Below are positions 25,288-32,362 of a stretch of 41,524 bases of DNA, piece by piece. The notes beneath the pieces are model-generated. The model was not told the DNA's origin. It did no database searches and saw nothing but the letters and a program-made list of their open reading frames with translations. The stretch covers positions 1 to 41,524 of the forward strand of contig CAJLTZ010000009.1 in the NCBI GenBank assembly GCA_905209725.1. Reading direction: 5' to 3'. Position 1 is the stretch's first letter, and each line of letters opens with the position of its first letter. This stretch comes from an uncultured Muribaculaceae bacterium. Lineage in GTDB: Bacteria; Bacteroidota; Bacteroidia; Bacteroidales; Muribaculaceae. The position numbers and the translations under genes are program-made.

Positions 25288-26346
25288 ATGCGTCTACAGT
25301 TTGCTCCCTACGTTCTCAAATTCAAGCAGCCCGCCGGCACATCGCGCGGAGTGCTGCTTGAAAAGATCACTTGCTTCATCCGCATTTTCGATGAGAGCGA
25401 CCCGTCGCAGTTCGGTATCGGCGAGGCTGCGATTTTTCCAGGTCTCTCCCCAGAGGCCGACGACCGCTTCTTCTATAAACTGATGGAGCTGCAGGCCAAC
25501 GTGCGCATCGGCAAGGCTACCGACCTTACCAAGTTTCCATCGCTACAAAGCGGTTTCGAACAGGCAATCCGCGATTTCACCGGCGGCTGCCATGGCATCT
25601 ACTTCAACTCCCCTTTCATCCTCGGACAGGTAGGCATTGAAATCAACGGCCTTGTGTGGATGGGGAGTTTCGAGGAGATGATTGACCGCATTGAGGAGAA
25701 ACTTACCGCCGGATTCCATTGCATCAAACTCAAGATCGGAGCCATCGACTGGCGGAAAGAGGTGGATATGATTCAATATATCCGCGACCGTTACGACCGC
25801 AAGCAACTCGAGATCCGGGTGGATGCCAACGGTGGTTTCACGATGGATAATGCCATTCCCCGCCTGCATCGTCTCCATGAGCTCGGGGTGCACTCCATCG
25901 AACAACCCATCAAAGCAGGCACTCCCGAACTGATGCGTTTCCTGTGCGAGGTGTCCCCGCTCCCTATCGCTCTCGACGAGGAACTTATCGGCAAATTCAC
26001 CACAGAAGAGAAACGCTCGATGCTCGACACTATCCATCCGGCATATATCGTGATTAAGCCATCGCTCACCGGAGGTTTCTCAGGTGCGGAGGAATGGATT
26101 TCACTGGCTAAGGAGCGCGAGATTGGATGGTGGATCACATCGTCGCTCGAAAGCAATATCGGCCTGAACGCTCTTGCCCAGTGGGTGGCGACGCTCGGCA
26201 CTACAATGCCGCAGGGACTCGGCACCGGTGCTCTTTTCACCAATAATGCAGAATCCCCAATCCATATGATGGGCGACAGACTATATTACAATCCCGACCT
26301 TCATCTCGACCGAAACTGGCTCAACGGGCTCGACTGGAGAGAGTGA
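25288..26346 (+). CDS. menC: o-succinylbenzoate synthase
   Basis: MenC dehydrates SHCHC to o-succinylbenzoate and belongs to the enolase superfamily. In its 352 residues the catalytic residues can be placed: the KxK pair Lys147 and Lys149 (CIKLKIG), metal ligands Asp179 (RVDANGG), Glu205 (IEQPIK) and Asp230 (IALDEE), and the second lysine Lys257 (VIKPSLTGG). The N-terminal capping domain opens with FAPYVLKFKQPAGTSRG. It begins 5 bases after menB. Confidence 0.95.
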   Translation: MRLQFAPYVLKFKQPAGTSRGVLLEKITCFIRIFDESDPSQFGIGEAAIFPGLSPEADDRFFYKLMELQANVRIGKATDLTKFPSLQSGFEQAIRDFTGGCHGIYFNSPFILGQVGIEINGLVWMGSFEEMIDRIEEKLTAGFHCIKLKIGAIDWRKEVDMIQYIRDRYDRKQLEIRVDANGGFTMDNAIPRLHRLHELGVHSIEQPIKAGTPELMRFLCEVSPLPIALDEELIGKFTTEEKRSMLDTIHPAYIVIKPSLTGGFSGAEEWISLAKEREIGWWITSSLESNIGLNALAQWVATLGTTMPQGLGTGALFTNNAESPIHMMGDRLYYNPDLHLDRNWLNGLDWRE

Positions 26347-26382
26347 GATTAAGTAATAAGGAATAGGCTTTAGGTCAGAGGT

Positions 26383-27375
26383 ATGAATTATCCGGAATTT
26401 GTTGAGGAGTGGAGAAATGAGGGCGACTTTATCGAATGCCACACTTCGGGGAGCACAGGCACTCCGAAGTGCATTCTTTTGCCCAAATCGCAGATGGCTG
26501 CGAGTGCTCGCCGCACAATCGACTTCTTTCAGATTCCCGAAGGCTCGCATTTTTATTCTTGCATTGCGCCCGATTTTATCGGCGGTAAGATGCAGGCTGT
26601 CAGAAGTGAAATCAGCAATGGCTCACTTTCCTGGGAAACTCCGAGCAACCGCCCCGAAGGACTATTACAAATTCATAAAAAGATTGACTTGCTGAGCGTT
26701 GTCCCCTCGCAGATGCACTGGATACTCGACAATGCCTCCTCACTCCCTGAAGTAGATGTAATCCTTATCGGGGGTTCACCAATCCCTAATGCCCTTCGCG
26801 AAAGGATCGATAAAAGCGGATTCAATGCCTGGGAAACATACGGCATGACAGAGACTGCATCCCATGTGGCTCTGCGTCGTGTGGCTTCTGACATTGATTC
26901 CTTTACGCCGCTTCCCGGAATCACCATCAGCATTGATTCCGGCAGTCACGCACATACACTTCCCGACAAAGAGGGCGCACCATCCGGATGCATTGCCATT
27001 GATATCGAGGGATGGCAGAGGCTTGTCACAAATGATTTGGCTGAAATCAATCCTGACGGCACATTCCGGATTCTTGGCCGAAAGGATAATATGATTATCA
27101 CAGGCGGAAAGAAAGTGAGTCCGGAAGAGGTGGAGCGCATATTAAGCCCCACTGTTCAGTGTCCGCTGATGATAAGTTGGGAGCCTGATTCTTTATGGGG
27201 CCAGAAGATTGTGGCGATTGTGGAAACAACGGTAGAGATTGACGATGCCATGAAAGAAAGATTGATTAAGGAATGGCATAGATTACTGCCCGGCTATATG
27301 GTGCCCAAAGAAATTATATGCGCTCAGATTCCACGCACTGCCAATGGCAAATTCATGCGCAACAAGAAGCAATAA
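26383..27375 (+). CDS. menE: o-succinylbenzoate-CoA ligase
   Basis: An ANL-superfamily adenylating enzyme that activates o-succinylbenzoate to its CoA ester for MenB. The P-loop TSGSTGTPK is at residues 21-29, followed by WETYGMTETASH, TNDLAEINPDGTFRILGRKDNMIITGGKKVSPEEVE and the C-terminal catalytic lysine in RTANGKFMR. At 330 residues it is short for the superfamily; the N-terminal region before the P-loop is only 20 residues, as in the compact MenE proteins of this phylum. It closes the men cluster. A small inverted repeat (27434-27440 with 27447-27453) follows but is a weak terminator candidate. Confidence 0.93.
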   Translation: MNYPEFVEEWRNEGDFIECHTSGSTGTPKCILLPKSQMAASARRTIDFFQIPEGSHFYSCIAPDFIGGKMQAVRSEISNGSLSWETPSNRPEGLLQIHKKIDLLSVVPSQMHWILDNASSLPEVDVILIGGSPIPNALRERIDKSGFNAWETYGMTETASHVALRRVASDIDSFTPLPGITISIDSGSHAHTLPDKEGAPSGCIAIDIEGWQRLVTNDLAEINPDGTFRILGRKDNMIITGGKKVSPEEVERILSPTVQCPLMISWEPDSLWGQKIVAIVETTVEIDDAMKERLIKEWHRLLPGYMVPKEIICAQIPRTANGKFMRNKKQ

Positions 27376-27451
27376 CACTCACAAAGAAAATTCCGGCAAC
27401 AAGTGTAAAATCCTGCACCGGGCGACAATTGATAAATTTCTTTAAGGAAAT

Positions 27452-27482
27452 TTTGAAGTAATCAAATATTGTTGTAAATTTG
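27452..27482 (+). promoter_or_regulatory. Bacteroidota-type promoter of the Crp/Fnr-family gene
   Basis: TTTG (27452-27455), a 19-base spacer and TAAATTTG (27475-27482) match the consensus. The expected transcription start falls near 27489, inside the palindrome that follows. Confidence 0.8.
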
Positions 27483-27485
27483 TGT

Positions 27486-27510
27486 TCTAAAACATACAGT
27501 ATGTTTTAGA
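27486..27510. promoter_or_regulatory. 25-bp perfect palindrome at the transcription start (operator candidate)
   Basis: TCTAAAACATAC (27486-27497) and GTATGTTTTAGA (27499-27510) are exact inverted copies around a single A. Its location over the predicted start site of a regulator gene makes it a good operator candidate, possibly for autoregulation. As RNA it would form a tight hairpin that competes with the next one, since the bases 27505-27510 are shared. Confidence 0.65.
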
Positions 27511-27533
27511 GCGTACTCACACTACGCTCTAAA
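27505..27533 (+). promoter_or_regulatory. second leader hairpin overlapping the palindrome
   Basis: Bases 27505-27515 pair perfectly with 27523-27533 (11 bp, core AGAGCGTA with TACGCTCT) around a 7-base loop. The left arm reuses the last six bases of the preceding palindrome, so the two structures cannot form together in the same RNA. Confidence 0.6.
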
Positions 27534-27552
27534 GAGGTGAAGGAGCGACAAA

Positions 27553-27618
27553 ATGAGCTTCGAAACTCGGAATTTGAGTCAGATCTATGGACAAGGTGCC
27601 GGAGATTGTTCCGGCTAA
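27553..27618 (+). CDS. possible 21-codon leader peptide upstream of the Crp/Fnr gene
   Basis: An ATG at 27553 opens a frame of 21 codons (product begins MSFETRNLSQIYGQ) that ends with TAA at 27616-27618, seven bases before the regulator's ATG. It lies within the transcribed leader. The end of the frame also contains a GCCGGA/TCCGGC hairpin. Translation is not demonstrated; an open frame of this size can occur by chance. Confidence 0.25.
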   Translation: MSFETRNLSQIYGQGAGDCSG

Positions 27619-27624
27619 TGCATC

Positions 27625-28326
27625 ATGATAAAGAAAAGTACTTTAGAACGAATCATCGGGAATGATTTATCCGATCTCTGGAATGCGCTTACTCCGGATG
27701 AAAAACGCATTGTCACCGACAATTTCCACTATGAGCGCTATAAGAAGAATCAGATAATATATGCCGAGCATGAGCAGCCGGAAAACCTCTATTGTCTTCT
27801 TGAGGGAAAGGTGAAACTCTTCAAAAGCGGCATCGGCGACCGCGTGCAGATCCTCCGTCTCTACCGACCTGTGCAGTATTTCGGCTACCGTGCCTATTTC
27901 GCCAATGAACCTTATGTCTCGTCTTCGGCAGCCTTCGAACCCTCTGTGCTTGGAATCATTCCCATGAATGTGGTGGAGAGCATTATCCGCAAGAACAATG
28001 ACCTTGCAATGTTTTTCATTCACGAACTTTCCCGAAATCTCGGTGGTGCCGACACAAAAATCATCAATCTGACGCAGAAACATATACGCGGTCGTCTGGC
28101 TGAATCCCTTCTTCTTCTCGCCGACAATTACGGCTATGAGGATGATGACTCAACCCTCAAAATCTATATGAGCCGTGAGGACCTGGCCAACCTTTCAAAT
28201 ATGACCACATCAAATGCCATCCGCACTTTGACGGCATTCGTAGGCGAAAAACTAATTCTTGTGGATGGCCGCCGCATCCGCATCATCAACGAACCCCAGC
28301 TCCGCAAAATCTCCAAATTCGGATAA
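27625..28326 (+). CDS. Crp/Fnr-family transcriptional regulator
   Basis: A 233-residue regulator with an N-terminal cyclic-nucleotide-binding fold (about 25-130; KKNQIIYAEHEQPENLYCLLEGKVKLF is the typical first half) and a C-terminal winged helix-turn-helix (about 155-225; SREDLANLSNMTTSNAIRTLTAF). No Fnr-like cysteine cluster is seen: there is a single cysteine at residue 58, so it does not look like an iron-sulfur oxygen sensor. The usual cAMP-contacting arginine and serine are not evident, so the effector is unknown. It is a single gene between the men cluster and the convergent lpx operon, with a leader of about 135 bases carrying conspicuous palindromes. Confidence 0.92.
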   Translation: MIKKSTLERIIGNDLSDLWNALTPDEKRIVTDNFHYERYKKNQIIYAEHEQPENLYCLLEGKVKLFKSGIGDRVQILRLYRPVQYFGYRAYFANEPYVSSSAAFEPSVLGIIPMNVVESIIRKNNDLAMFFIHELSRNLGGADTKIINLTQKHIRGRLAESLLLLADNYGYEDDDSTLKIYMSREDLANLSNMTTSNAIRTLTAFVGEKLILVDGRRIRIINEPQLRKISKFG

Positions 28327-28373
28327 ATCCCCAAATAGTTAAGATAACTGAAACAGCTGAAATTGCTAAGAAA

Positions 28374-28410
28374 AAGAGGCGACATTCTTCAATGCCGCCT
28401 CTTATATTTT
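28374..28410. terminator. bidirectional terminator between crp-like gene and lpxA
   Basis: Arms 28374-28386 and 28391-28403 pair over 13 positions with one mismatch and a CTTC loop. The plus side is followed by ATATTTTT and the minus side by TTTTC, so it can serve both convergent units. Confidence 0.85.
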
Positions 28411-28428
28411 TCGTTTAGATTCTGAATA

Positions 28429-29205
28429 TCAGATTGCTGAGCGAATCACGCCGCGCTCCGACTTGGTGACGAATTCCACAATCTCATCGCGGAATTCTGA
28501 GTGCGGAAGGGTCTCCACAATCAGTTTCACTGCATTGGTCACATTGAGGTCGGACAGATAAAGCACACGGTAGATGTCGCTGATCTGCTTAATCTCCTCA
28601 TCGGTGAAGTGATTGCGATGCAGGCCAATCGAGTTGAGGCCTACGTATGAGATCGGTTCACGGGCAGCCTTCACAAAGGGAGGAATATCCTTATTCACGA
28701 GTGCCCCACCCTGCAGCATTATGTTGCGGCCAAGGTGGCAGAACTGATGAATGAGACTTCCACCGCCAATCACAGCGGCATCGTCCACGCGGACTTCACC
28801 TGCAAGCTGCACAGCGTTCGACATTATCACACGGTTGCCCAGACGGCAGTCGTGAGCCACATGGCAGTAAGCCATGATAAGACAGTTCTTTCCAACCACG
28901 GTCTTTCCCTTCGATGCCGTACCACGGTTCACAGTAGTGCATTCGCGGAGCACCGTGCCGTCGCCGATGTAAGCGTAAGTTTCCTCACCCTTGAACTTCA
29001 GATCCTGCGGAATGGCGGAAATCACCGAACCGGGGAAAAGGGTTACACCATCACCGATGCGTGCACCGGGGAATATCGTTACATTGCCATGGATCACACA
29101 ATTGTCGCCAATCTCCACATTCTCATGGATTGTGGAAAAATTGCCGATGTGAACATTGTTGCCTATTTTCGCGTCAGGATGGACGTCTATATACTTTCCC
29201 ATCAT
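28429..29205 (-). CDS. lpxA: UDP-N-acetylglucosamine acyltransferase
   Basis: LpxA adds the first 3-hydroxyacyl chain to UDP-GlcNAc in lipid A synthesis. The 258-residue protein is built of hexapeptide repeats forming a left-handed beta helix over most of its length. The catalytic histidine is His118 in CHVAHDC, matching His125 of E. coli. The C-terminal helical region includes RNHFTDEEIKQI. It is the last gene of the lpxD-lpxC/fabZ-lpxA operon, 5 bases after the fusion gene, and ends at a shared terminator. Two adjacent ATG codons make the start uncertain by one residue. Confidence 0.97.
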   Translation of the reverse strand: MMGKYIDVHPDAKIGNNVHIGNFSTIHENVEIGDNCVIHGNVTIFPGARIGDGVTLFPGSVISAIPQDLKFKGEETYAYIGDGTVLRECTTVNRGTASKGKTVVGKNCLIMAYCHVAHDCRLGNRVIMSNAVQLAGEVRVDDAAVIGGGSLIHQFCHLGRNIMLQGGALVNKDIPPFVKAAREPISYVGLNSIGLHRNHFTDEEIKQISDIYRVLYLSDLNVTNAVKLIVETLPHSEFRDEIVEFVTKSERGVIRSAI

Positions 29206-29210
29206 AATAT

Positions 29211-30593
29211 TTACTTGTTTTTAATGATTTGGGCCATAAACTCAGCTTCGCACACAATCTTCTCGCCTACGAAAGCATATCCCTTCACCATCGCACATCC
29301 GCGACGGATCTCCGTCATCAGAGATACATTGAGCAGCAGAGTGTTGCCCGGCACCACCTTCTGGCGGAATTTCACATTATCTATCTTGAGGAAATATGTG
29401 GAATACTTTTCGGGTTCGTCGAGGAAGTTAAGCACCAGCACGCCTGCAGCCTGAGCCATCGACTCCACCTGGAGCACTCCGGGCATAACGGGTTCCTCGG
29501 GGAAGTGTCCCTGGAAGAAGGGCTCGTTGACCGTGACATTCTTCACCGCGATGATATGCTTCTTGTCAATCTCAATCACCTTGTCGATCAAGAGGAAGGG
29601 ATAGCGGTGGGGAATCAGTTTCTTGATGCCGTTGATGTCGATCACAGGGGCGATATTGGGATTGTATACCGGAGCCTGGACATCAGTGTGCTTCACCTCA
29701 TGGCGCACCATGCGTGTGAACTTATTATTGATTGTGTGTCCCGGACGGATAGCCACTACGCGTCCCTTGATAGGACGTCCGATAAGGGCAAGGTCACCAA
29801 TCACATCCATTACCTTATGACGTGCCGGCTCATTGTCCCATACGAGCGGTTTCGGGTTGATGTAGCCGAGCTGGTTGATCTCCATATGCGGCACATTCAT
29901 GATGTCGCAGATATGGTCGATGCGCTCCTGGCTCACCTTCTCGTCGTAAATCACGATAGCATTGTCGAGGTCGCCACCCTTTATGAGATTGTGCTCGGCC
30001 AGTTTCTCAATCTCGCGCACAAACACGAATGTGCGGGCCTTCGCCACCTCCTGACGGAATTCAGCCAGATCGTCGAGAACGGCAAACTGATTGGGAAGCA
30101 CTGCCGAATTGTATTCCACCATGCATTCCACGCTGAAGCCATCGTCGGGATAGATTGTGAGCATGGAGCCTGTGGCCTCATCTTTGATTGTGGTCTTCTC
30201 CTTAATTATATAGAACTCCTTGTCGGCGTTCTGCTCCTTGAGACCCACGCGCTCGATATTGTCGGCGAAGACAATGGCGCTTCCGTCGAGGATGGGGACC
30301 TCCGGGCCGTTCACGTCGATGATACAATTGTCAACACCGGCGGCGTAGAGGGCTGCCATAGCGTGTTCAATTGTGGATACCACAACTCCTTTCTTGCCTA
30401 TCACGGTGCCGCGGGTGGTCTCTACCACATTGTCGGAGATTGCCTCTATCACCGGAGCGTCGGGAAGATCCACGCGACGGAACTTGTAGCCGGTGTTCTC
30501 AGGTGCAGGATTGAACACTGCAGTGATTTCCAAACCGGAATGCAAACCTTTGCCATGTACGGAAAAGGAGTCGTTAAGGGTGAGCTGATTCAT
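29211..30593 (-). CDS. lpxC/fabZ: bifunctional LpxC deacetylase / FabZ 3-hydroxyacyl-ACP dehydratase
   Basis: A natural fusion of 460 residues, usual in Bacteroidetes. Residues 1 to about 305 are LpxC, the zinc deacetylase that commits lipid A synthesis: STIEHAMAAL holds the first zinc histidine and RHKVMDVIGD the second histidine and the aspartate. Residues from about 315 are FabZ, which dehydrates hydroxyacyl-ACP in fatty acid elongation: HRYPFLLIDKV, then the active-site NEPFFQGHFPEEPVMPGVLQ. The fusion couples hydroxyacyl-ACP use for lipid A to fatty acid supply. lpxD lies 13 bases upstream and lpxA 5 bases downstream. Confidence 0.97.
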   Translation of the reverse strand: MNQLTLNDSFSVHGKGLHSGLEITAVFNPAPENTGYKFRRVDLPDAPVIEAISDNVVETTRGTVIGKKGVVVSTIEHAMAALYAAGVDNCIIDVNGPEVPILDGSAIVFADNIERVGLKEQNADKEFYIIKEKTTIKDEATGSMLTIYPDDGFSVECMVEYNSAVLPNQFAVLDDLAEFRQEVAKARTFVFVREIEKLAEHNLIKGGDLDNAIVIYDEKVSQERIDHICDIMNVPHMEINQLGYINPKPLVWDNEPARHKVMDVIGDLALIGRPIKGRVVAIRPGHTINNKFTRMVRHEVKHTDVQAPVYNPNIAPVIDINGIKKLIPHRYPFLLIDKVIEIDKKHIIAVKNVTVNEPFFQGHFPEEPVMPGVLQVESMAQAAGVLVLNFLDEPEKYSTYFLKIDNVKFRQKVVPGNTLLLNVSLMTEIRRGCAMVKGYAFVGEKIVCEAEFMAQIIKNK

Positions 30594-30606
30594 ATTGGTC
30601 GTTTTG

Positions 30607-31602
30607 TTATTTCTTTTTGAATAATTCAGGAAGGCGCTTCAGGTAAACCTGCGTCTTTGCAAACTCGAGGAATGGCACCGCAGGATAACCGATCAGACGT
30701 TCTCCGTCGCCTACCTTATTGGGGATGCCGCTCTGGGCTCCGAATTCGTTGCTGTCGCCCACATGGATATGGCCGGCGAAACCCACCTGGCCTCCTACCC
30801 TATTGTAGGAACCGATCTTGGTGCTTCCTGCCACGCCTGCCTGCGCTGCAAACACATTGTGGCGGCCAATCTCCACATTATGGGCCACCTGGATAAGATT
30901 GTCGAGCTTCGTGCCACGGCCTATGCGCGTGCAGCCGAATGTGGCGCGGTCCACAGTGGTGTTGGCGCCGATTTCCACATCATCCTCAATCTCCACAATT
31001 CCAAGCTGGGGAATCTTTTCATAACTGCCATCCTGCTGCGGCGCGAATCCGAATCCATCAGCGCCTATCACCGCTCCGGAATGGATTATACATCTCTTGC
31101 CGATGTGGCAGCCTTCATATATCTTAACCCCCGCACGGATCACACTCCCCTCGCCAATCTCGACACCGTCGCCCACATAGGCCTGAGGATAAATCATAAC
31201 CCCCCTGCCGAGTTTCACACCCTTTCCGATATATGCGAATGCGCCGACATAACATTCCTCCGGCACCTCTACGCCCTCAGAAATATAGCAGGGCTGCTCA
31301 ATTCCGACGGGTTTCGATTTTTGAGCCTCGAATGCTGAAAGGAGTTTGGCAAGAGCCGCATACGGGTCGGCCACGCGCACAAGCGTCTTATCAATAGGCT
31401 GACCGGCATCGAATGTGTCGGATACAAGCAACGCTGATGCCGATGTGGTTGCGGCAAAATGTGTATACTTTGGATTGGCTATGAAGGAGATATCACCCGT
31501 CTTCGCCTCTTCAATTTTGGCAAATCCGGTGATCTCCATATTTTCATCACCCTCTACCTTACCGCCGATTATCGACGCTATGAGGGCAGGAGTTATCTTC
31601 AT
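30607..31602 (-). CDS. lpxD: UDP-3-O-(3-hydroxyacyl)glucosamine N-acyltransferase
   Basis: LpxD adds the second, N-linked hydroxyacyl chain in lipid A synthesis. The 331 residues comprise an N-terminal uridine-binding domain (FIANPKYTHFAATTSASALLVS), a long hexapeptide-repeat helix and a C-terminal helix (YPAVPFLEFAKTQVYLKRLPEL). The active-site histidine is in LIQVAHNVEIG, and GADGFGFA is another family signature. It is the first gene of the lpx operon, behind a strong promoter in the gap shared with the divergent methylmalonyl-CoA operon. Confidence 0.97.
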   Translation of the reverse strand: MKITPALIASIIGGKVEGDENMEITGFAKIEEAKTGDISFIANPKYTHFAATTSASALLVSDTFDAGQPIDKTLVRVADPYAALAKLLSAFEAQKSKPVGIEQPCYISEGVEVPEECYVGAFAYIGKGVKLGRGVMIYPQAYVGDGVEIGEGSVIRAGVKIYEGCHIGKRCIIHSGAVIGADGFGFAPQQDGSYEKIPQLGIVEIEDDVEIGANTTVDRATFGCTRIGRGTKLDNLIQVAHNVEIGRHNVFAAQAGVAGSTKIGSYNRVGGQVGFAGHIHVGDSNEFGAQSGIPNKVGDGERLIGYPAVPFLEFAKTQVYLKRLPELFKKK

Positions 31603-31675
31603 TACGCGTATTCTTAGTTCTGTCTTAGGGGCTTCCGCACACCTTTATTAGATGCAGTAAGCCAAAAATCAGCCA

Positions 31676-31707
31676 CAAAATTAACAAAATTTTACATTAT
31701 GGCCAAA
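31676..31707 (-). promoter_or_regulatory. Bacteroidota-type promoter of the lpxD operon
   Basis: On the minus strand TTTG (31707-31704), 20 bases and TAATTTTG (31683-31676) match the consensus. The lpxD start is about 75 bases downstream. It lies in the 309-base gap 31603-31911, which also holds the divergent mce promoter and leader. Confidence 0.78.
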
Positions 31708-31755
31708 TAAAGGCATAAAAAAAAGAAAACCCAAATAAAAAATTCAGTTTCCCAA

Positions 31756-31785
31756 TTGCCGTTCCACAATTTTTGATTAAATTTG
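31756..31785 (+). promoter_or_regulatory. Bacteroidota-type promoter of the methylmalonyl-CoA operon
   Basis: TTG (31756-31758), 19 bases and TAAATTTG (31778-31785) match the consensus. The first gene starts at 31912, leaving an unusually long leader of about 120 bases for this phylum. Confidence 0.75.
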
Positions 31786-31803
31786 CGCATTGAAGAAGAA
31801 TAC

Positions 31804-31854
31804 GATGGCGCAGGCGCGCATACAGGTGAGAAGCCACACCGCAGTCCGGCCATC
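31804..31854 (+). promoter_or_regulatory. structured leader of the methylmalonyl-CoA operon
   Basis: GATGGC (31804-31809) can pair with GCCATC (31849-31854), and within it GGTG (31825-31828) with CACC (31837-31840). The GC-rich segment stands out in an AT-rich leader. The same stretch begins a 29-codon open frame (31805-31894). A regulatory RNA is possible but unproven. Confidence 0.35.
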
Positions 31855-31911
31855 ATATTCGAGAATAATCGAAAAAACTAACAATAACAGATAACCTAAA
31901 AGCTAAATTCA

Positions 31912-32331
31912 ATGAAAATTTCACACATTGAGCACATTGGAATAGCAGTTCCCAATCTTGAGGAAGCTATCAAGTATTACGAAACCGTGCTTGGCTTCAA
32001 ATGCTACAAGCAGGAAGTAGTGGAGGACCAGAAAGTCACCACAGCATTTTTCAAGGTAGGCGACACAAAGATAGAGCTTCTCGAGGCCACCAGCCCCGAC
32101 AGCACAATTGCCAAGTTCATCGAGAAGAACGGTGGACGCGGCGGCATGCACCACATGGCATTCGCTGTGGAAGACGGCGTGGCCAATGCGCTTGCAGAAG
32201 CTGAGGAAAAGGGTATCCGCCTGATCGACAAGGCTCCCCGCAAGGGCGCTGACGGCCTTCAGATCGCATTCCTCCACCCGAAGAGCACAGAGGCCGTTCT
32301 TACTGAGCTCTGCGAGGACCCCAACAAATAA
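31912..32331 (+). CDS. mce: methylmalonyl-CoA epimerase
   Basis: A vicinal-oxygen-chelate fold epimerase that interconverts (R)- and (S)-methylmalonyl-CoA, linking the B12-dependent mutase to the decarboxylase encoded downstream. The 139-residue length is typical. Metal-binding and catalytic positions are visible in HIEHIGIAVPNL (His8), TTAFFKVGDTKIELLEA and MHHMAFAVED, with the last glutamate in STEAVLTEL. It is the first gene of the operon, 31 bases ahead of the carboxyltransferase. Methylmalonyl-CoA mutase is not in the window. Confidence 0.95.
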   Translation: MKISHIEHIGIAVPNLEEAIKYYETVLGFKCYKQEVVEDQKVTTAFFKVGDTKIELLEATSPDSTIAKFIEKNGGRGGMHHMAFAVEDGVANALAEAEEKGIRLIDKAPRKGADGLQIAFLHPKSTEAVLTELCEDPNK

Positions 32332-32362
32332 AACACAAACGAAAGAAACACCATAATCAGCA

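Noticed and set aside
29229..30620. A 463-codon open frame on the plus strand opposite lpxC/fabZ
   Set aside because: It mirrors the codon bias of the convincing lpxC/fabZ gene, is very rich in histidine, leucine and valine as antisense frames are, and resembles no family.
31825..31850. Cobalamin riboswitch before the methylmalonyl-CoA operon
   Set aside because: Only a short core-like fragment is seen; the B12-box and the flanking helices of the known riboswitch are missing, so it is not annotated as one.
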